Assembly: GCF_007988965.1 (NCBI RefSeq)
Contig: NZ_BJVD01000004.1
Location: forward strand, 1-64,000
Length of the DNA stretch: 64,000 nucleotides
Source of the DNA: Rummeliibacillus stabekisii
GTDB lineage: Bacteria > Bacillota > Bacilli > Bacillales_A > Planococcaceae
Direction of reading: 5' to 3'
Every line of letters starts with the position of its first letter. Within the stretch, counting starts at the first letter, position 1. The notes beneath the pieces were generated by a model. That model worked only from the letters and a program-made list of their open reading frames with translations. It did no database searches and had not been told where the DNA came from. This document shows, piece by piece, positions 24,522-34,200 of this stretch. The position numbers were made by a program, and so were the translations under genes.

Positions 24522-25433
24522 CTATTTTTTATGTGGATTAAATATATTTTGATCCAGAACTCGTTCTAATCCTTCTGGTTCGATGTGGACAAGTGAAACA
24601 GCAAAAGGCTTCGCTAGTTTAATTGTGTTTTCAATTTCCTCTGTAATCTGATGGCTTTGCCAAACATCTAATTGGGGATCGACCGTTACGGTCAAATCTA
24701 CAAATATTAGGTTTCCATGATTGCGTCCCTTTAAATCGACTAGTTCAATCACACCATCTACATTTTTAATGAGAACGGACAAAGCCTCTAGCTCTGCTTC
24801 GTCAAAGCCATCTGTCAACGCATGGACAGCTTCAAAGAAAATATCATAGGCCGTCTTAATAATTAAAGCACCTACTAAAAATGCTGTGATGGAATCAATA
24901 ATTGGAAACCCAAAGATAGCGCCCAAAATACCAATGGCAGTTCCGAAGCTGACCCAAGCATCCGAACGATTATCATAAGCTGCTGCTTTAATAGCAGAAC
25001 TGTTAATTCTTTTTGCTAGGCGAATATTGAACATATATACCAGAAACATGACAATGCCACTGCCAAGGGCTACAACAGCTGTTAAGAGGGATGGAGCCGT
25101 ATGATGTTCCTCAAAAAAGCTTTTCCCAGCATTTAATAGTACCTGCAAACCAACAATCGCCATGATAAATGACGCGATAAGGGAGGAGATGGTCTCTGCC
25201 CGCAAATGGCCATATTGGTGATCTTTATCTGGTGGCTTCTGTGAAATCCTAAGGCCTACTAGAACGGCCGCGGAGGCAATGATATCTGTAGTATTGTTTA
25301 GTCCATCTGCTTTTAAAGCTGTCGAATGGCCGATAAAGCCAATGATTAGCTTTACGCTGCTTAAGACTAGGTACGTCAGAATACTGAGCCAGGCTCCTTT
25401 TTCCCCTTGTCTTAAGTTTGTATATAAGTCCAC
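24522..25433 (-). CDS. Cation diffusion facilitator, MneP/MneS-like
   Basis: 303 residues from GTG 25433, 7 bases behind AGGAGG; the longer frame to 25520 overlaps a hairpin and is rejected. Six membrane helices, with the metal site residues in GHSTALKADGLNNTTD and DNRSDAWVSFG-like elements, then a cytoplasmic C-terminal domain (VDLKGRNHGNLIFVDLTVTVDP, LVHIEPEG). The DxxxD-type site DGLNNTTD resembles Mn2+-exporting CDFs such as B. subtilis MneP/MneS more than zinc exporters with HD pairs. Mn2+ export in exchange for protons is the best guess. Confidence 0.8.
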   Translation of the reverse strand: MDLYTNLRQGEKGAWLSILTYLVLSSVKLIIGFIGHSTALKADGLNNTTDIIASAAVLVGLRISQKPPDKDHQYGHLRAETISSLIASFIMAIVGLQVLLNAGKSFFEEHHTAPSLLTAVVALGSGIVMFLVYMFNIRLAKRINSSAIKAAAYDNRSDAWVSFGTAIGILGAIFGFPIIDSITAFLVGALIIKTAYDIFFEAVHALTDGFDEAELEALSVLIKNVDGVIELVDLKGRNHGNLIFVDLTVTVDPQLDVWQSHQITEEIENTIKLAKPFAVSLVHIEPEGLERVLDQNIFNPHKK

Positions 25434-25470
25434 AATGTTTCCTCCTCGCAAAAGTTTCAAACAAGCGAAA

Positions 25471-25501
25471 ACGACGCACACTACAGAATAGTGTGCGTCG
25501 T
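25471..25501 (-). terminator. Perfect 13-bp hairpin between the CNNM and CDF genes
   Basis: ACGACGCACACTA / TAGTGTGCGTCGT with a 5-base loop. On the minus strand it is followed by TTTTCGCTTGTTT, so it can act as a partial terminator between the CNNM gene and the CDF gene, or as a control point. Confidence 0.65.
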
Positions 25502-25525
25502 TCCATGTTTTGTTAAACAAGATAA

Positions 25526-26872
25526 TTAGTTAGGCTGTATTGGTTCTGCTACAGTAGCAGCAGTCTCTGAACTCTTTGGAAGTTTGATTACTTCTAAGTA
25601 TAGTATATGGTGGCCATCTAATTCTTTAATAATAAATTCATAACCTTGCTCAGTGATTTTCTCACCTTTAACCGCTTCAAAATCTTTTGTCATAAACCAT
25701 CCGCCAATTGTATCGATATCATCCTCTTCAATACGAATGCCTAAGAAGTCATTTACATTTTCAATCAGCATCTTAGCATCGAAAATAAAATGATCCTTGT
25801 CAACTTTACGAATCTCAGGCACTTCATCTTGGTCGAATTCATCGCGGATGTCACCAACGATTTCCTCAATAATATCTTCAATTGTAACAAGGCCGGATGT
25901 GCCGCCGTATTCATCCATTAAAATAGCCATATGAATACGTTCACGTTGGAATTTTAAAAGTAAATCACTAATTGGCATTGTTTCAAATACCCGTATAATC
26001 GGCTGCATATATTGTGTTACTGATGTAGCGCCTTTTGCCGGATTTTTGATATACGCTGTAAGCAAATGCTTCATATTTACAAGGCCGATAATATGGTCCT
26101 TGTCACCTTCAATAATAGGGTAGCGCGTATATTGTTCAACACCCATTACTTCAAATACTTCTTTTAGTGTCAGTTCTTTTTCAATGCCAATGATTTCTGT
26201 ACGAGGGACCATGATTTCCTTGGCTGTGCGATCATCGAATTCAAAAATGCTATTCACATATTTGTATTCGGATTGGTTGATCTCTCCGCCTTTTAAACTA
26301 TCGGATAAGATAATCCTTAATTCTTCTTCCGTCATGGCAACCTCAGATTCATTTGTAGGTTTAAGGCCAAACAGTCTTGCTAAACCATTTGCGGACGAAT
26401 TTAAAATCTTAATGAATATAAACATCACATTGTGGAAACCAATTAAAAATCCGGAAACGCCGAGTGCGACATTTTCTGCTTTTTGAATGGCCAATGTTTT
26501 TGGTGCCAATTCTCCGACGACAACATGTACAAATGTCACAATCGAGAAGGATATGATAAATGAAAGGACCGTTGTAACACTATTATTAAGTTGCAGCAAG
26601 TTAAAGAGCGGCTCTAACAATTTGGCTACTGTTCCTTCACCTAACCAACCGAGACCGAGTGAGGTAATCGTAATACCCAGCTGGCACGCGGATAAATATT
26701 CATCTAAATTAGAAATTACTTTTTTCGCTTTAATGGCTTTTTTGTTGCCTTCAGCGATTAATTGATCAATACGAGTTGTTCTAACCTTTACGATAGCAAA
26801 CTCTGTTGCTACGAAAACTGCTGAACATGCGATCAAGACAGCAAACGCTGTCAATCGTATGGCTATGTCCAA
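25526..26872 (-). CDS. CNNM/CorC (hemolysin-like) membrane protein
   Basis: About 448 residues if started at TTG 26872 (AAAGG 5 bases upstream); TTG 26890 gives 454. An N-terminal CNNM/DUF21 transmembrane domain (SAVFVATEFAIVKVR, YLSACQLGITITSLGLGWLGEG, FVHVVVGELAPKTLAIQ) precedes two CBS domains (EIMVPRTEIIGIEKE and HMAILMDEYGGTSGLVTIEDIIEEIVGDIRDEFD) and a C-terminal CorC_HlyC domain. Members such as B. subtilis MpfA (YhdP) export Mg2+. It is followed by a CDF exporter, so metal efflux is a shared theme here. The N-terminus overlaps a 16-codon ORF with the better ribosome site. Confidence 0.9.
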   Translation of the reverse strand: MDIAIRLTAFAVLIACSAVFVATEFAIVKVRTTRIDQLIAEGNKKAIKAKKVISNLDEYLSACQLGITITSLGLGWLGEGTVAKLLEPLFNLLQLNNSVTTVLSFIISFSIVTFVHVVVGELAPKTLAIQKAENVALGVSGFLIGFHNVMFIFIKILNSSANGLARLFGLKPTNESEVAMTEEELRIILSDSLKGGEINQSEYKYVNSIFEFDDRTAKEIMVPRTEIIGIEKELTLKEVFEVMGVEQYTRYPIIEGDKDHIIGLVNMKHLLTAYIKNPAKGATSVTQYMQPIIRVFETMPISDLLLKFQRERIHMAILMDEYGGTSGLVTIEDIIEEIVGDIRDEFDQDEVPEIRKVDKDHFIFDAKMLIENVNDFLGIRIEEDDIDTIGGWFMTKDFEAVKGEKITEQGYEFIIKELDGHHILYLEVIKLPKSSETAATVAEPIQPN

Positions 26873-26913
26873 AGACTTCCTTTGTTCCAAGACCCAAATG
26901 AGGGGGAGAACAA
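26863..26913 (-). CDS. Possible 16-residue leader peptide overlapping the CNNM start
   Basis: TTG 26913 lies exactly 7 bases behind AGGAGGT, the only strong ribosome site upstream of the CNNM gene. It opens a 16-codon frame (MFSPSFGSWNKGSLWT) ending in TAG 10 bases inside the CNNM reading frame. It could couple translation of the metal exporter to that of a leader. A mis-placed CNNM start is the alternative. Confidence 0.3.
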   Translation of the reverse strand: MFSPSFGSWNKGSLWT

Positions 26914-27169
26914 AGTGTACACCTCCTGTGAAATGAAAAATATTTTAGTAAGATAATCATAAAATATTTAGCGAAAAAAAACAAATCATCACCTTCTATT
27001 TGTTATGATTTACTAATAAAATTGGTCTTTTGCCACCAAATAGGGGAAATAGTATATTCATTGGTAGTGTATTAACTCTATTAAAGTACCTATCAAAAGA
27101 CATGAAAAATCAGAAAAAAGGGTTGATTAAATATAAAATAACTAATTTTATAAATTTTTAGAAAAATCA

Positions 27170-27199
27170 TTGACACTAACAAAAACGCAATGCTAATAT
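27170..27199 (+). promoter_or_regulatory. Promoter of the bmr leader and exporter operon
   Basis: TTGACA (27170-27175), 18 bases, TAATAT (27194-27199): a good SigA-type promoter with a start expected near 27206. The region from 26914 to 27169 is AT-rich and shows no other gene. Confidence 0.7.
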
Positions 27200-27241
27200 T
27201 AAGGAACACTAAATAATATATGGGAAATGGAGGTAATTAAC

Positions 27242-27313
27242 ATGAAAATGATACGCAACAATCTTATAACTCAATATCATAATGTTTCTCCTGCTCCTAT
27301 TAACTTCAATTGA
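27242..27313 (+). CDS. Leader peptide upstream of bmrCD (BmrB-like role)
   Basis: ATG with GGAGG 8 bases upstream opens 23 codons (MKMIRNNLITQYHNVSPAPINFN) and a TGA, 36 bases after the expected transcription start. A terminator hairpin follows 43 bases later and the ABC exporter genes after that. In B. subtilis the bmrCD exporter is switched on by ribosome-targeting drugs through stalling on the leader ORF bmrB and loss of a terminator. The present arrangement fits the same logic, although I claim no sequence similarity to BmrB. Confidence 0.6.
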   Translation: MKMIRNNLITQYHNVSPAPINFN

Positions 27314-27355
27314 ATTAGTAGATGTTACGGGAGGGTTCCGTACTCTTTTATGCTG

Positions 27356-27387
27356 GCGCATGCTCTTATAAGGGTATGCGCTTTTTT
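27356..27387 (+). promoter_or_regulatory. Attenuator (terminator) in the bmr leader
   Basis: GCGCATGCTCT / AGGGTATGCGC forms an 11-bp stem with two G-U pairs and a 4-base loop, followed by TTTTTTG. A smaller hairpin TACGG / CCGTA sits just upstream (27326-27342) and could compete with or precede it. It lies between leader peptide and exporter genes, so it must be read through for bmrCD expression. Confidence 0.75.
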
Positions 27388-27436
27388 GTGTTCCTAATTC
27401 AATCATTAGTGTAAAACAAACAAAGGAGAGAGCAGT

Positions 27437-27493
27437 ATGTACTATCAAAAAATGAAAAAGCATTTAAACAAGGATTCGATAGAAGATGGCTAG
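27437..27493 (+). CDS. Second short ORF in the bmr leader, with a possible -1 frame extension
   Basis: ATG with AAGGAG 9 bases upstream opens 18 codons (MYYQKMKKHLNKDSIEDG) ending in TAG. At codons 4-6 the sequence CAAAAAATG would allow a -1 slip. The -1 frame stays open to a TAA at 27565 and reads KNEKAFKQGFDRRWLAKKAK and onward, a basic helical sequence that looks more protein-like than the zero frame. So this is either a slip site, a leader damaged by one lost A, or chance. Confidence 0.45.
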   Translation: MYYQKMKKHLNKDSIEDG

Positions 27494-27529
27494 CTAAGAA
27501 AGCGAAAGAAGAGAGGAAGGAAAAGATAA

Positions 27530-29269
27530 ATGTTCGATGTATTAGTGAAATTACAGTGGTTTTTTAAAGAAAATAGAAAAAGATATACAATCGCAGTGGC
27601 CTTGCTTATAGTGGCTAATGCTTTTGAAGTTATTCCACCATGGCTAATCGGCAAGTCGATAGACGCTATCCATAGAGAAACGCTGACGACTACTTTGCTG
27701 TTTCAATTCCTTGGAGGATTGGCAATTGTCATGACTTTAGCCTATATTGTCAACTTCGTATGGCAATTCCAACTATTTGGCGGCTCAAACGTGATTGAGC
27801 GTAGGCTGCGTAAAAACTTAATGCAGCAATTTTTACGAATGTCTCCGCCATTTTACGAACGTAACCGTACAGGTGACTTGATGGCAAGAGCGACCAATGA
27901 TTTACGCGCTGTTTCTGAGACAGCGGGTTTTGGTATTATGACACTCTTAGATTCGACCTTATATCTAGGCACGATATTGCTGATGATGGCTTTTTCTGTA
28001 TCTTGGAAATTAACGCTAGCAGCTATTATTCCACTACCTATTTTAGCGATTACCATGCAAATGCTAGGGAAAAAAATTCATGAAAAATATACAATCGCCC
28101 AAGATGCGTTTGGCCATATGAATGATAGTGTACTAGAGGCAGTTGAAGGTGTGCGTGTTGTTCGTGCATATGTGCATGAGAGAGAAACAGAAAACAAGTT
28201 CGGTGAAATGACAGAAGATGTATACAAAAAAAATATGGATGTAGAACGGATTGATGCATGGTTTACACCCATCACAAGAGTCTTAACAGGCCTAAGCTAT
28301 ATGATCGGTCTTGGATACGGAGCCTATTTGGTTTCCATCGGGGATATAACACTAGGCAAACTGATTTCGTTTAACGTGTATCTTGGTATGATCGTTTGGC
28401 CAATGTTTGCAATTGGCGAGCTGATCAATGTCATGCAGCGGGGAAATGCATCGCTTGACCGTGTGCAAGAAACGTTAAATGAAACAGAAGATGTAAAAGA
28501 CCCGTCCGCACCAGTCGTAGTGGAAAGTCCAAATTCAATCGATTTCCAAGACGTCACATTCCAATATCCGCAATCACAGTCTATTAACTTAGCTCACTTG
28601 GATATTTCATTGAAGAAGGGGCAGACATTAGGGATTGTAGGGAAAACAGGGAGTGGCAAAACGACAATTGTCAAACAGCTACTAAAAGAGTATCCGACAG
28701 GTGAAGGGGCATTACAAATTTCTGAAGAAGAAATCGGTGCCCAAAGTAAAGAACAAGTACGGAAGTGGATTGGCTATGTGCCTCAGGATCATGTGCTTTT
28801 CTCTCGTACGATTAGAGAAAATATTCTATTTGGAAAACAGGATGCGACAGAGGAAGAGCTGAAAGAAGCGATCCGTGTTTCATGTTTTGATAACGATTTA
28901 CAGATGCTGCCGATGGGATTAGATACCATGGTAGGAGAGAAAGGCGTTTCACTTTCTGGAGGGCAAAAGCAACGGATATCTATTGCACGTGCTTTAATCC
29001 GTGATCCTGAAATTCTTATTTTGGATGATTCTCTTTCAGCTGTGGATGCAAAAACAGAAAGCAGAATCGTGAAAAATATCCAAGAGGAAAGACAGGATAA
29101 AACAACGATTATTGTGACACACCGTTTGTCTGCTATCATGCATGCAGATTGGATTATCGTCCTTGAAAACGGAAAGATCATAGAAGAAGGAACGCATAGC
29201 GATCTCCTCAAGCAAAACGGTTGGTATAAAGAGCAACACAATCGCCAGCAGATCGAGGGGGCGAAATAA
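27530..29269 (+). CDS. bmrC: ABC multidrug exporter subunit BmrC (YheI)
   Basis: 579 residues: a six-helix exporter membrane domain (about 1-310) then an ATPase domain. Walker A is GKTGSGKT (371-378), the signature is SLSGGQKQR, and Walker B LILDDSLSAVD has Asp500 where the catalytic Glu is normal. That D500 is exactly the substitution of the B. subtilis BmrC subunit and marks one degenerate ATP site in the heterodimer. It overlaps bmrD by one base (TAATG). It is expressed through the leader and attenuator at 27170-27493. Confidence 0.94.
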   Translation: MFDVLVKLQWFFKENRKRYTIAVALLIVANAFEVIPPWLIGKSIDAIHRETLTTTLLFQFLGGLAIVMTLAYIVNFVWQFQLFGGSNVIERRLRKNLMQQFLRMSPPFYERNRTGDLMARATNDLRAVSETAGFGIMTLLDSTLYLGTILLMMAFSVSWKLTLAAIIPLPILAITMQMLGKKIHEKYTIAQDAFGHMNDSVLEAVEGVRVVRAYVHERETENKFGEMTEDVYKKNMDVERIDAWFTPITRVLTGLSYMIGLGYGAYLVSIGDITLGKLISFNVYLGMIVWPMFAIGELINVMQRGNASLDRVQETLNETEDVKDPSAPVVVESPNSIDFQDVTFQYPQSQSINLAHLDISLKKGQTLGIVGKTGSGKTTIVKQLLKEYPTGEGALQISEEEIGAQSKEQVRKWIGYVPQDHVLFSRTIRENILFGKQDATEEELKEAIRVSCFDNDLQMLPMGLDTMVGEKGVSLSGGQKQRISIARALIRDPEILILDDSLSAVDAKTESRIVKNIQEERQDKTTIIVTHRLSAIMHADWIIVLENGKIIEEGTHSDLLKQNGWYKEQHNRQQIEGAK

Positions 29270-31011
29270 TGAACACTACACAAAGACTTTGGCAATACGC
29301 GCTGCTTTATAAAAAAACATTGCTGATAGGGCTAATCCTCTTGGCTATCGCCGTAGCAGCAGATTTGGCAGGACCGTTTGTCGCCAAGAAAATTATTGAT
29401 GACCATATCGCCAAATCAGTAACAAATGGTTTGGAATTCAAGCCTATTGCAGTTTTATTGGCGGTATTCTTCGGCCTAGCGGTGACAACAGCTATCTTCC
29501 GTTATGGCCAATATATCATGCTGCAAGTGGGCGCGAACCGCATTATTCAAAAAATGCGAAACGATGTCTATAAGCATATTCAAACATTGCCGATCAACTA
29601 TTTTGACCGATTGCCAGCAGGTAAGGTGGTCTCACGCGTAACGAATGATACAGAGGCCATTCATGATTTGTTCGTGACAGTTGTCTCGCAATTTGCGGCT
29701 AGCTTCATGACTATCTTCGGTGTCTACATTGCGCTTTTCATCTTAGATTGGAAAATGGCCTGCTACGCATTGCTTGTTATTCCGATGCTGATTGTATGGG
29801 CCATTCTTTACCGTAAATATGCGGCGAAATACAACCATATCGTTCGTGGGAAACTGTCAGATATGAACGGTATGATCAATGAATCAATCAACGGTATGAC
29901 GATTATCCAAGCGTTTGGTCAAGAAAAGCAAATTGAAGGCGAGTTCAATGAATTAAATGATGAATATTATAAATATCAAAACAAACTAGTTTTCTTGGAT
30001 GCTGTGACTTCTCACAATTTAGTAAATGTCATCCGATCACTGACATTTATTATGTTCATCTGGTATTTTGGAAGCGCAGAGTTGGATGGTCAAACAGCCA
30101 TTTCTGTCGGGATGCTATATGCATTTGTAGACTACATCACTAGGCTTTTCAACCCTGTTACTAATATCGTCAATCAGCTTGCACGCCTTGAAAGAGCAAA
30201 TGTTGCCTCTGAACGTGTATTTGAATTGCTAGATGAAGAAGGGGAAGCAGTCGATGATACCCGTATTCCACGATATAAAGGTGATGTAGCATTCAACCAT
30301 GTATGGTTTGCATACAAAGATGAGGAATATGTATTAAAAGATATTAATTTTGAAGCAAAGCAAGGGCAGACAGTCGCGCTAGTGGGTCATACGGGATCTG
30401 GCAAAAGCTCCATTATGAATTTGCTGTTTCGTTTTTACGATGTAACGAAAGGGTCGATTACCGTTGACGGCAAAGATATACGAGACTGCTCCCGCCAAAC
30501 TCTTCGCGAACATATGGGGATTGTTTTACAGGATCCGTATTTATTCACAGGGACCATCGCATCGAATGTTAGCTTAGATGATCCGCATATCTCAAGAGAG
30601 ACTGTGGAAGAAGCGCTAAAAGCAGTTGGCGGAGATCGCGTGTTAGAGAACTTGCCAGGTGGACTGGATGAGCCAGTGATTGAAAAAGGAAGCACTCTGT
30701 CATCTGGACAGCGCCAGCTCATTTCTTTCGCTCGTGCGCTTGCATTCAATCCAGCGATTTTGATATTAGATGAAGCAACGTCCAATATCGATACAGAAAC
30801 GGAAGAAATCATCCAACATGCAATGGATGTATTGAAAAAAGGACGTACGACATTCATCATCGCCCACAGGCTATCTACTATTAAAAATGCAGACCACATT
30901 TTAGTACTAGATAGAGGCGAGATTGTGGAACAAGGAACGCATGATGAACTTCTGCTTCATGGCGGAAGGTATAATCAAATGTATAAACTGCAGTCCGGTG
31001 AAATAAAGTAA
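29269..31011 (+). CDS. bmrD: ABC multidrug exporter subunit BmrD (YheH)
   Basis: 580 residues, membrane domain plus ATPase domain. Walker A is GHTGSGKSS. The signature is the altered TLSSGQRQL (SSGQ for SGGQ), while Walker B is complete with Glu502 (LILDEATSNID). Paired with BmrC, whose signature is normal and catalytic Glu is Asp, this gives one working and one degenerate ATP site, the usual design of heterodimeric exporters. Substrates of the homologue include Hoechst 33342, doxorubicin and mitoxantrone. Confidence 0.94.
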   Translation: MNTTQRLWQYALLYKKTLLIGLILLAIAVAADLAGPFVAKKIIDDHIAKSVTNGLEFKPIAVLLAVFFGLAVTTAIFRYGQYIMLQVGANRIIQKMRNDVYKHIQTLPINYFDRLPAGKVVSRVTNDTEAIHDLFVTVVSQFAASFMTIFGVYIALFILDWKMACYALLVIPMLIVWAILYRKYAAKYNHIVRGKLSDMNGMINESINGMTIIQAFGQEKQIEGEFNELNDEYYKYQNKLVFLDAVTSHNLVNVIRSLTFIMFIWYFGSAELDGQTAISVGMLYAFVDYITRLFNPVTNIVNQLARLERANVASERVFELLDEEGEAVDDTRIPRYKGDVAFNHVWFAYKDEEYVLKDINFEAKQGQTVALVGHTGSGKSSIMNLLFRFYDVTKGSITVDGKDIRDCSRQTLREHMGIVLQDPYLFTGTIASNVSLDDPHISRETVEEALKAVGGDRVLENLPGGLDEPVIEKGSTLSSGQRQLISFARALAFNPAILILDEATSNIDTETEEIIQHAMDVLKKGRTTFIIAHRLSTIKNADHILVLDRGEIVEQGTHDELLLHGGRYNQMYKLQSGEIK

Positions 31012-31067
31012 AATTCACTTAGTAGAGTTAGAAAAAATAAGATAAATTTTTTCTAAGCCTTACATGC

Positions 31068-31109
31068 AAAAAATCCAACGATGAAGAATCTTTCTTCGTT
31101 GGATTTTTT
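31068..31109 (+). terminator. Terminator after bmrD
   Basis: AAAAAATCCAACGA / TCGTTGGATTTTTT with a 14-base apical part that can pair partly; T tract included in the stem end. Confidence 0.85.
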
Positions 31110-31206
31110 CTTTTTGGCAAATTTCCACACCACGCATAAGGCAAAAAACTGGTATGATAGAAATTAGTTTTTTAAAAAAGATATTGAGTTTAAAAGAAAG
31201 GAAGTT

Positions 31207-34200
31207 ATGTTCATGGGACAAGTTATTGCTAAGCCAAGCACATTGCGTACAAACATCATATTAACGAACAAATCACGTGCAGGCATATTAGCATTCATGA
31301 AAGATGAACAAGCTTTTTTTCATCTTCAAAAGTCGTTTGTAGTCCATATTGAACACGTTCAAAACACTGCAAAAGATGAAATGGCAGCTACACTTTATTT
31401 TGGACCAGACGAGAACCAATCACTCTCCAAGGTGCTAGATGGTTGTGTTGGCGTGATGAATTGTGTCGTGAAATATGACGGGCTGCTAGCAACAAACTTT
31501 CGCGTACTTAGCAGTGGTGTTCCTGTTCACACAAATAGGCGGCTAAAGACTACCATTGAATTTGCTATCAATGCGAGCAACACAGTTGGTTTGCCGATTG
31601 AGCTGCATAATACGATCCGTCAATTGCCTATTGCAGAGGAACGATCTAAATATGTTCAAAAGCGGATCGCCAGCTGGGAAGGCTACTTAAGTATACAAGA
31701 ACGCGATGCAACGATGGATGACTTCCGTGCTACATTTACAGATTATAAATGCAACGAAAATTTCACTTATATGACTATTGCCATCAATGGGATAAAGGAA
31801 AAAGAGTGGCAAAAAGTGAAGGGTTTAAGCGTTAAAATTCAAGGAGCGAAAGAAGACCTTGGAACGGTCATTAAATCAAATCCAAAAAAGAAAACAGTCG
31901 AAATCGAACTGCGGCCGTTTATTCAAAGTCAGCTTCGAAAGGACAAATGGCATCCGAAAACGAAAGAATTAGTGTTTAGCAACTTTGCGACACTTAGCCA
32001 AATCAGACGTCTTCGCAAGGGGTTCAGTGATTTGGAGAAGGGGCTTGCTGCCAATGCAAATCTAGAAAAAATCCTATTCGAAGAGAGGCCGAGAATTAAT
32101 CAGCCTAAAAAGAAAGTTTCATTGGATTTCGATAATCGCCTAAATGAATTTCAGAGAGAAGCTGTTGCCGGAGCTCTTTCAGCGGAAGATTTATACGTCA
32201 TTCAAGGTCCGCCTGGTACAGGGAAGACTACGGTTATATCAGAAATCTGCCAGCAAAATGCCAAGGCTGGTCTTAGAACATTAGTAGCGTCACAATCCAA
32301 CTTGGCTGTCGACAATGCGCTAAGCAGGCTCCTCTCAAATAAAGATATCCGAATTCTTCGCTATGGACGTACGGAAAGCATCGAAGAAGAAGGCAAAAGG
32401 TTTATTGAAGAGAATGTAGCGCAATATTGGCGAGAGCAAACTCTGCATGATCTAGAAGAAGAACTGTCGAGACAAACCGACAATACAGCATTATTAGATG
32501 AAAAAATAGCCAAAAAAGAAACCGAACTTCAAGGGCTGAGATCTGAAATTGAAAGCCTTCAAAAGAAATTGGAGGAACAAAAGCGGGCCGAAGTAGAGGT
32601 TGAAGCAACACAACAAGAAATCAAAGAATTAAAAAAGAAATTGGGCGCTTTAAGAAAAGAATCACGTGAAGCTGAGGAACGCTTAGAAGCCATCATCAAG
32701 CAAAAGACACAAGAAGAGCAACAAATCAGGGAGTTCGAGGAGTTGCTTGGGCAATATGGTTCTCTTAGCCATTTAGAAGAGCTAGAAGTCCAAAAACAAT
32801 CCGAAAAAGCAAGCCTACAAAAAGATATTTCATATTTAAACAACAAAAGTGAGCTAGAAAAAGCAGAGCACGCTTTGAAAAACGCAAGGCTTGCCTATGG
32901 AGAGTGGCATGAAAAACATCAAGCATTGCAAAAAGCTCAGCAGGATGTTGAAAGTTGCGGCAAAATTCAAGAACTGCAGGGAATCATGGAGAAAAACGGC
33001 ATTCAGCCGAATGCAAAGATAGAGTGGCAACAGCAATCATTTGAACGCATTCAAGCGCAGATGTTCGGATACACCGAGTGGAAAGAAGTAAGAGAACGCT
33101 TATTTTCTGCAATCGGCTACTTAGAAGGTAAAATTGGTCCCTCAAAAAGCGAGGAAATTCAAAAACAAGTAGAAGCTCAAGCCGCAAATGGCTATTCTTC
33201 ATACGCTATCAGAGAAATTGATTCAGCGATTGATCATTTCAAAAGGTTTTTAGTAGATACAAAAGAAGTCTATGTTAACCAACTGTATGTATATCTTGAA
33301 CGCCTATATAACCGTCGCATCTTTGTCGACGAACAATTTGGCATGCTTGAAAACCAACGGCAGGAGATCATGCGCCTGTTCCATATGATGAAGGAAGAAG
33401 CAGCGAGTCTCGTCTCTTATCTTCTGAATGCTTCATTACAGCATAAAAGCAGCTTGATGAATGCAGGGAACAGATGGAAAAGTGAAGTAGAACAGTTACA
33501 GCAAAGATTGCCAGATTCATCTGAAGAAGATAAAGAATTGCTGCCGCTTGAAGAATTAAAAGAAATTCTCGCAGGGCAAGAGAGAGACCTACAAGAACTT
33601 CTAGCACACAAACAAAAAATCCAAATTACCACGCCAAAAATCGAAGAGATAAAAGGGCAGCTGGAACACTCTTTAATAGAAGAAAGTGAAATTTCTGCAC
33701 AGCTCGCTGAAATAAAGAAAGAAAGCCAAAAAACGAATGAAGAAGGCTTGGCACAAGAGAAAAAATTAAAAGCATTGGAAGAGCTGCTCCGAGAAGATGT
33801 AACGCGCAAACTCGATTATGTCAAAGAAGCAATTCAACATGTAGAAGTCGCAATTGCAGATTTGCAGCATGAGAAGCAGCAATTGCCAATAAAGCAAGAG
33901 CTCCAAAAGCAATGGCACAAGCTTCTGCTTGAAGCTAGCGAACATGATTTAGATGAAATTAAAAAGCTATATGTAAACCATGCTAATGTGATTGGGACTA
34001 CCTGTGTCGCATCGGGTAGGAAAGAATTTATGGACAACTACCCTACATTTGATGTTGTGATCATTGATGAAGTGTCGAAAGCAACACCACCTGAATTGTT
34101 GCTACCAATGCTTAAAGGCAAAAAGATTATTTTGGTAGGAGACCATCACCAGCTTCCTCCGCTTATTGGCGATGATACATTGGAAGAAACGTTAAAGGCC

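Noticed and set aside
32402-34037. Many antisense ORFs inside the helicase gene
   Set aside because: They mirror the Glu/Lys-rich coiled coil (Ser/Leu/Phe-rich on the other strand) and lack start signals.
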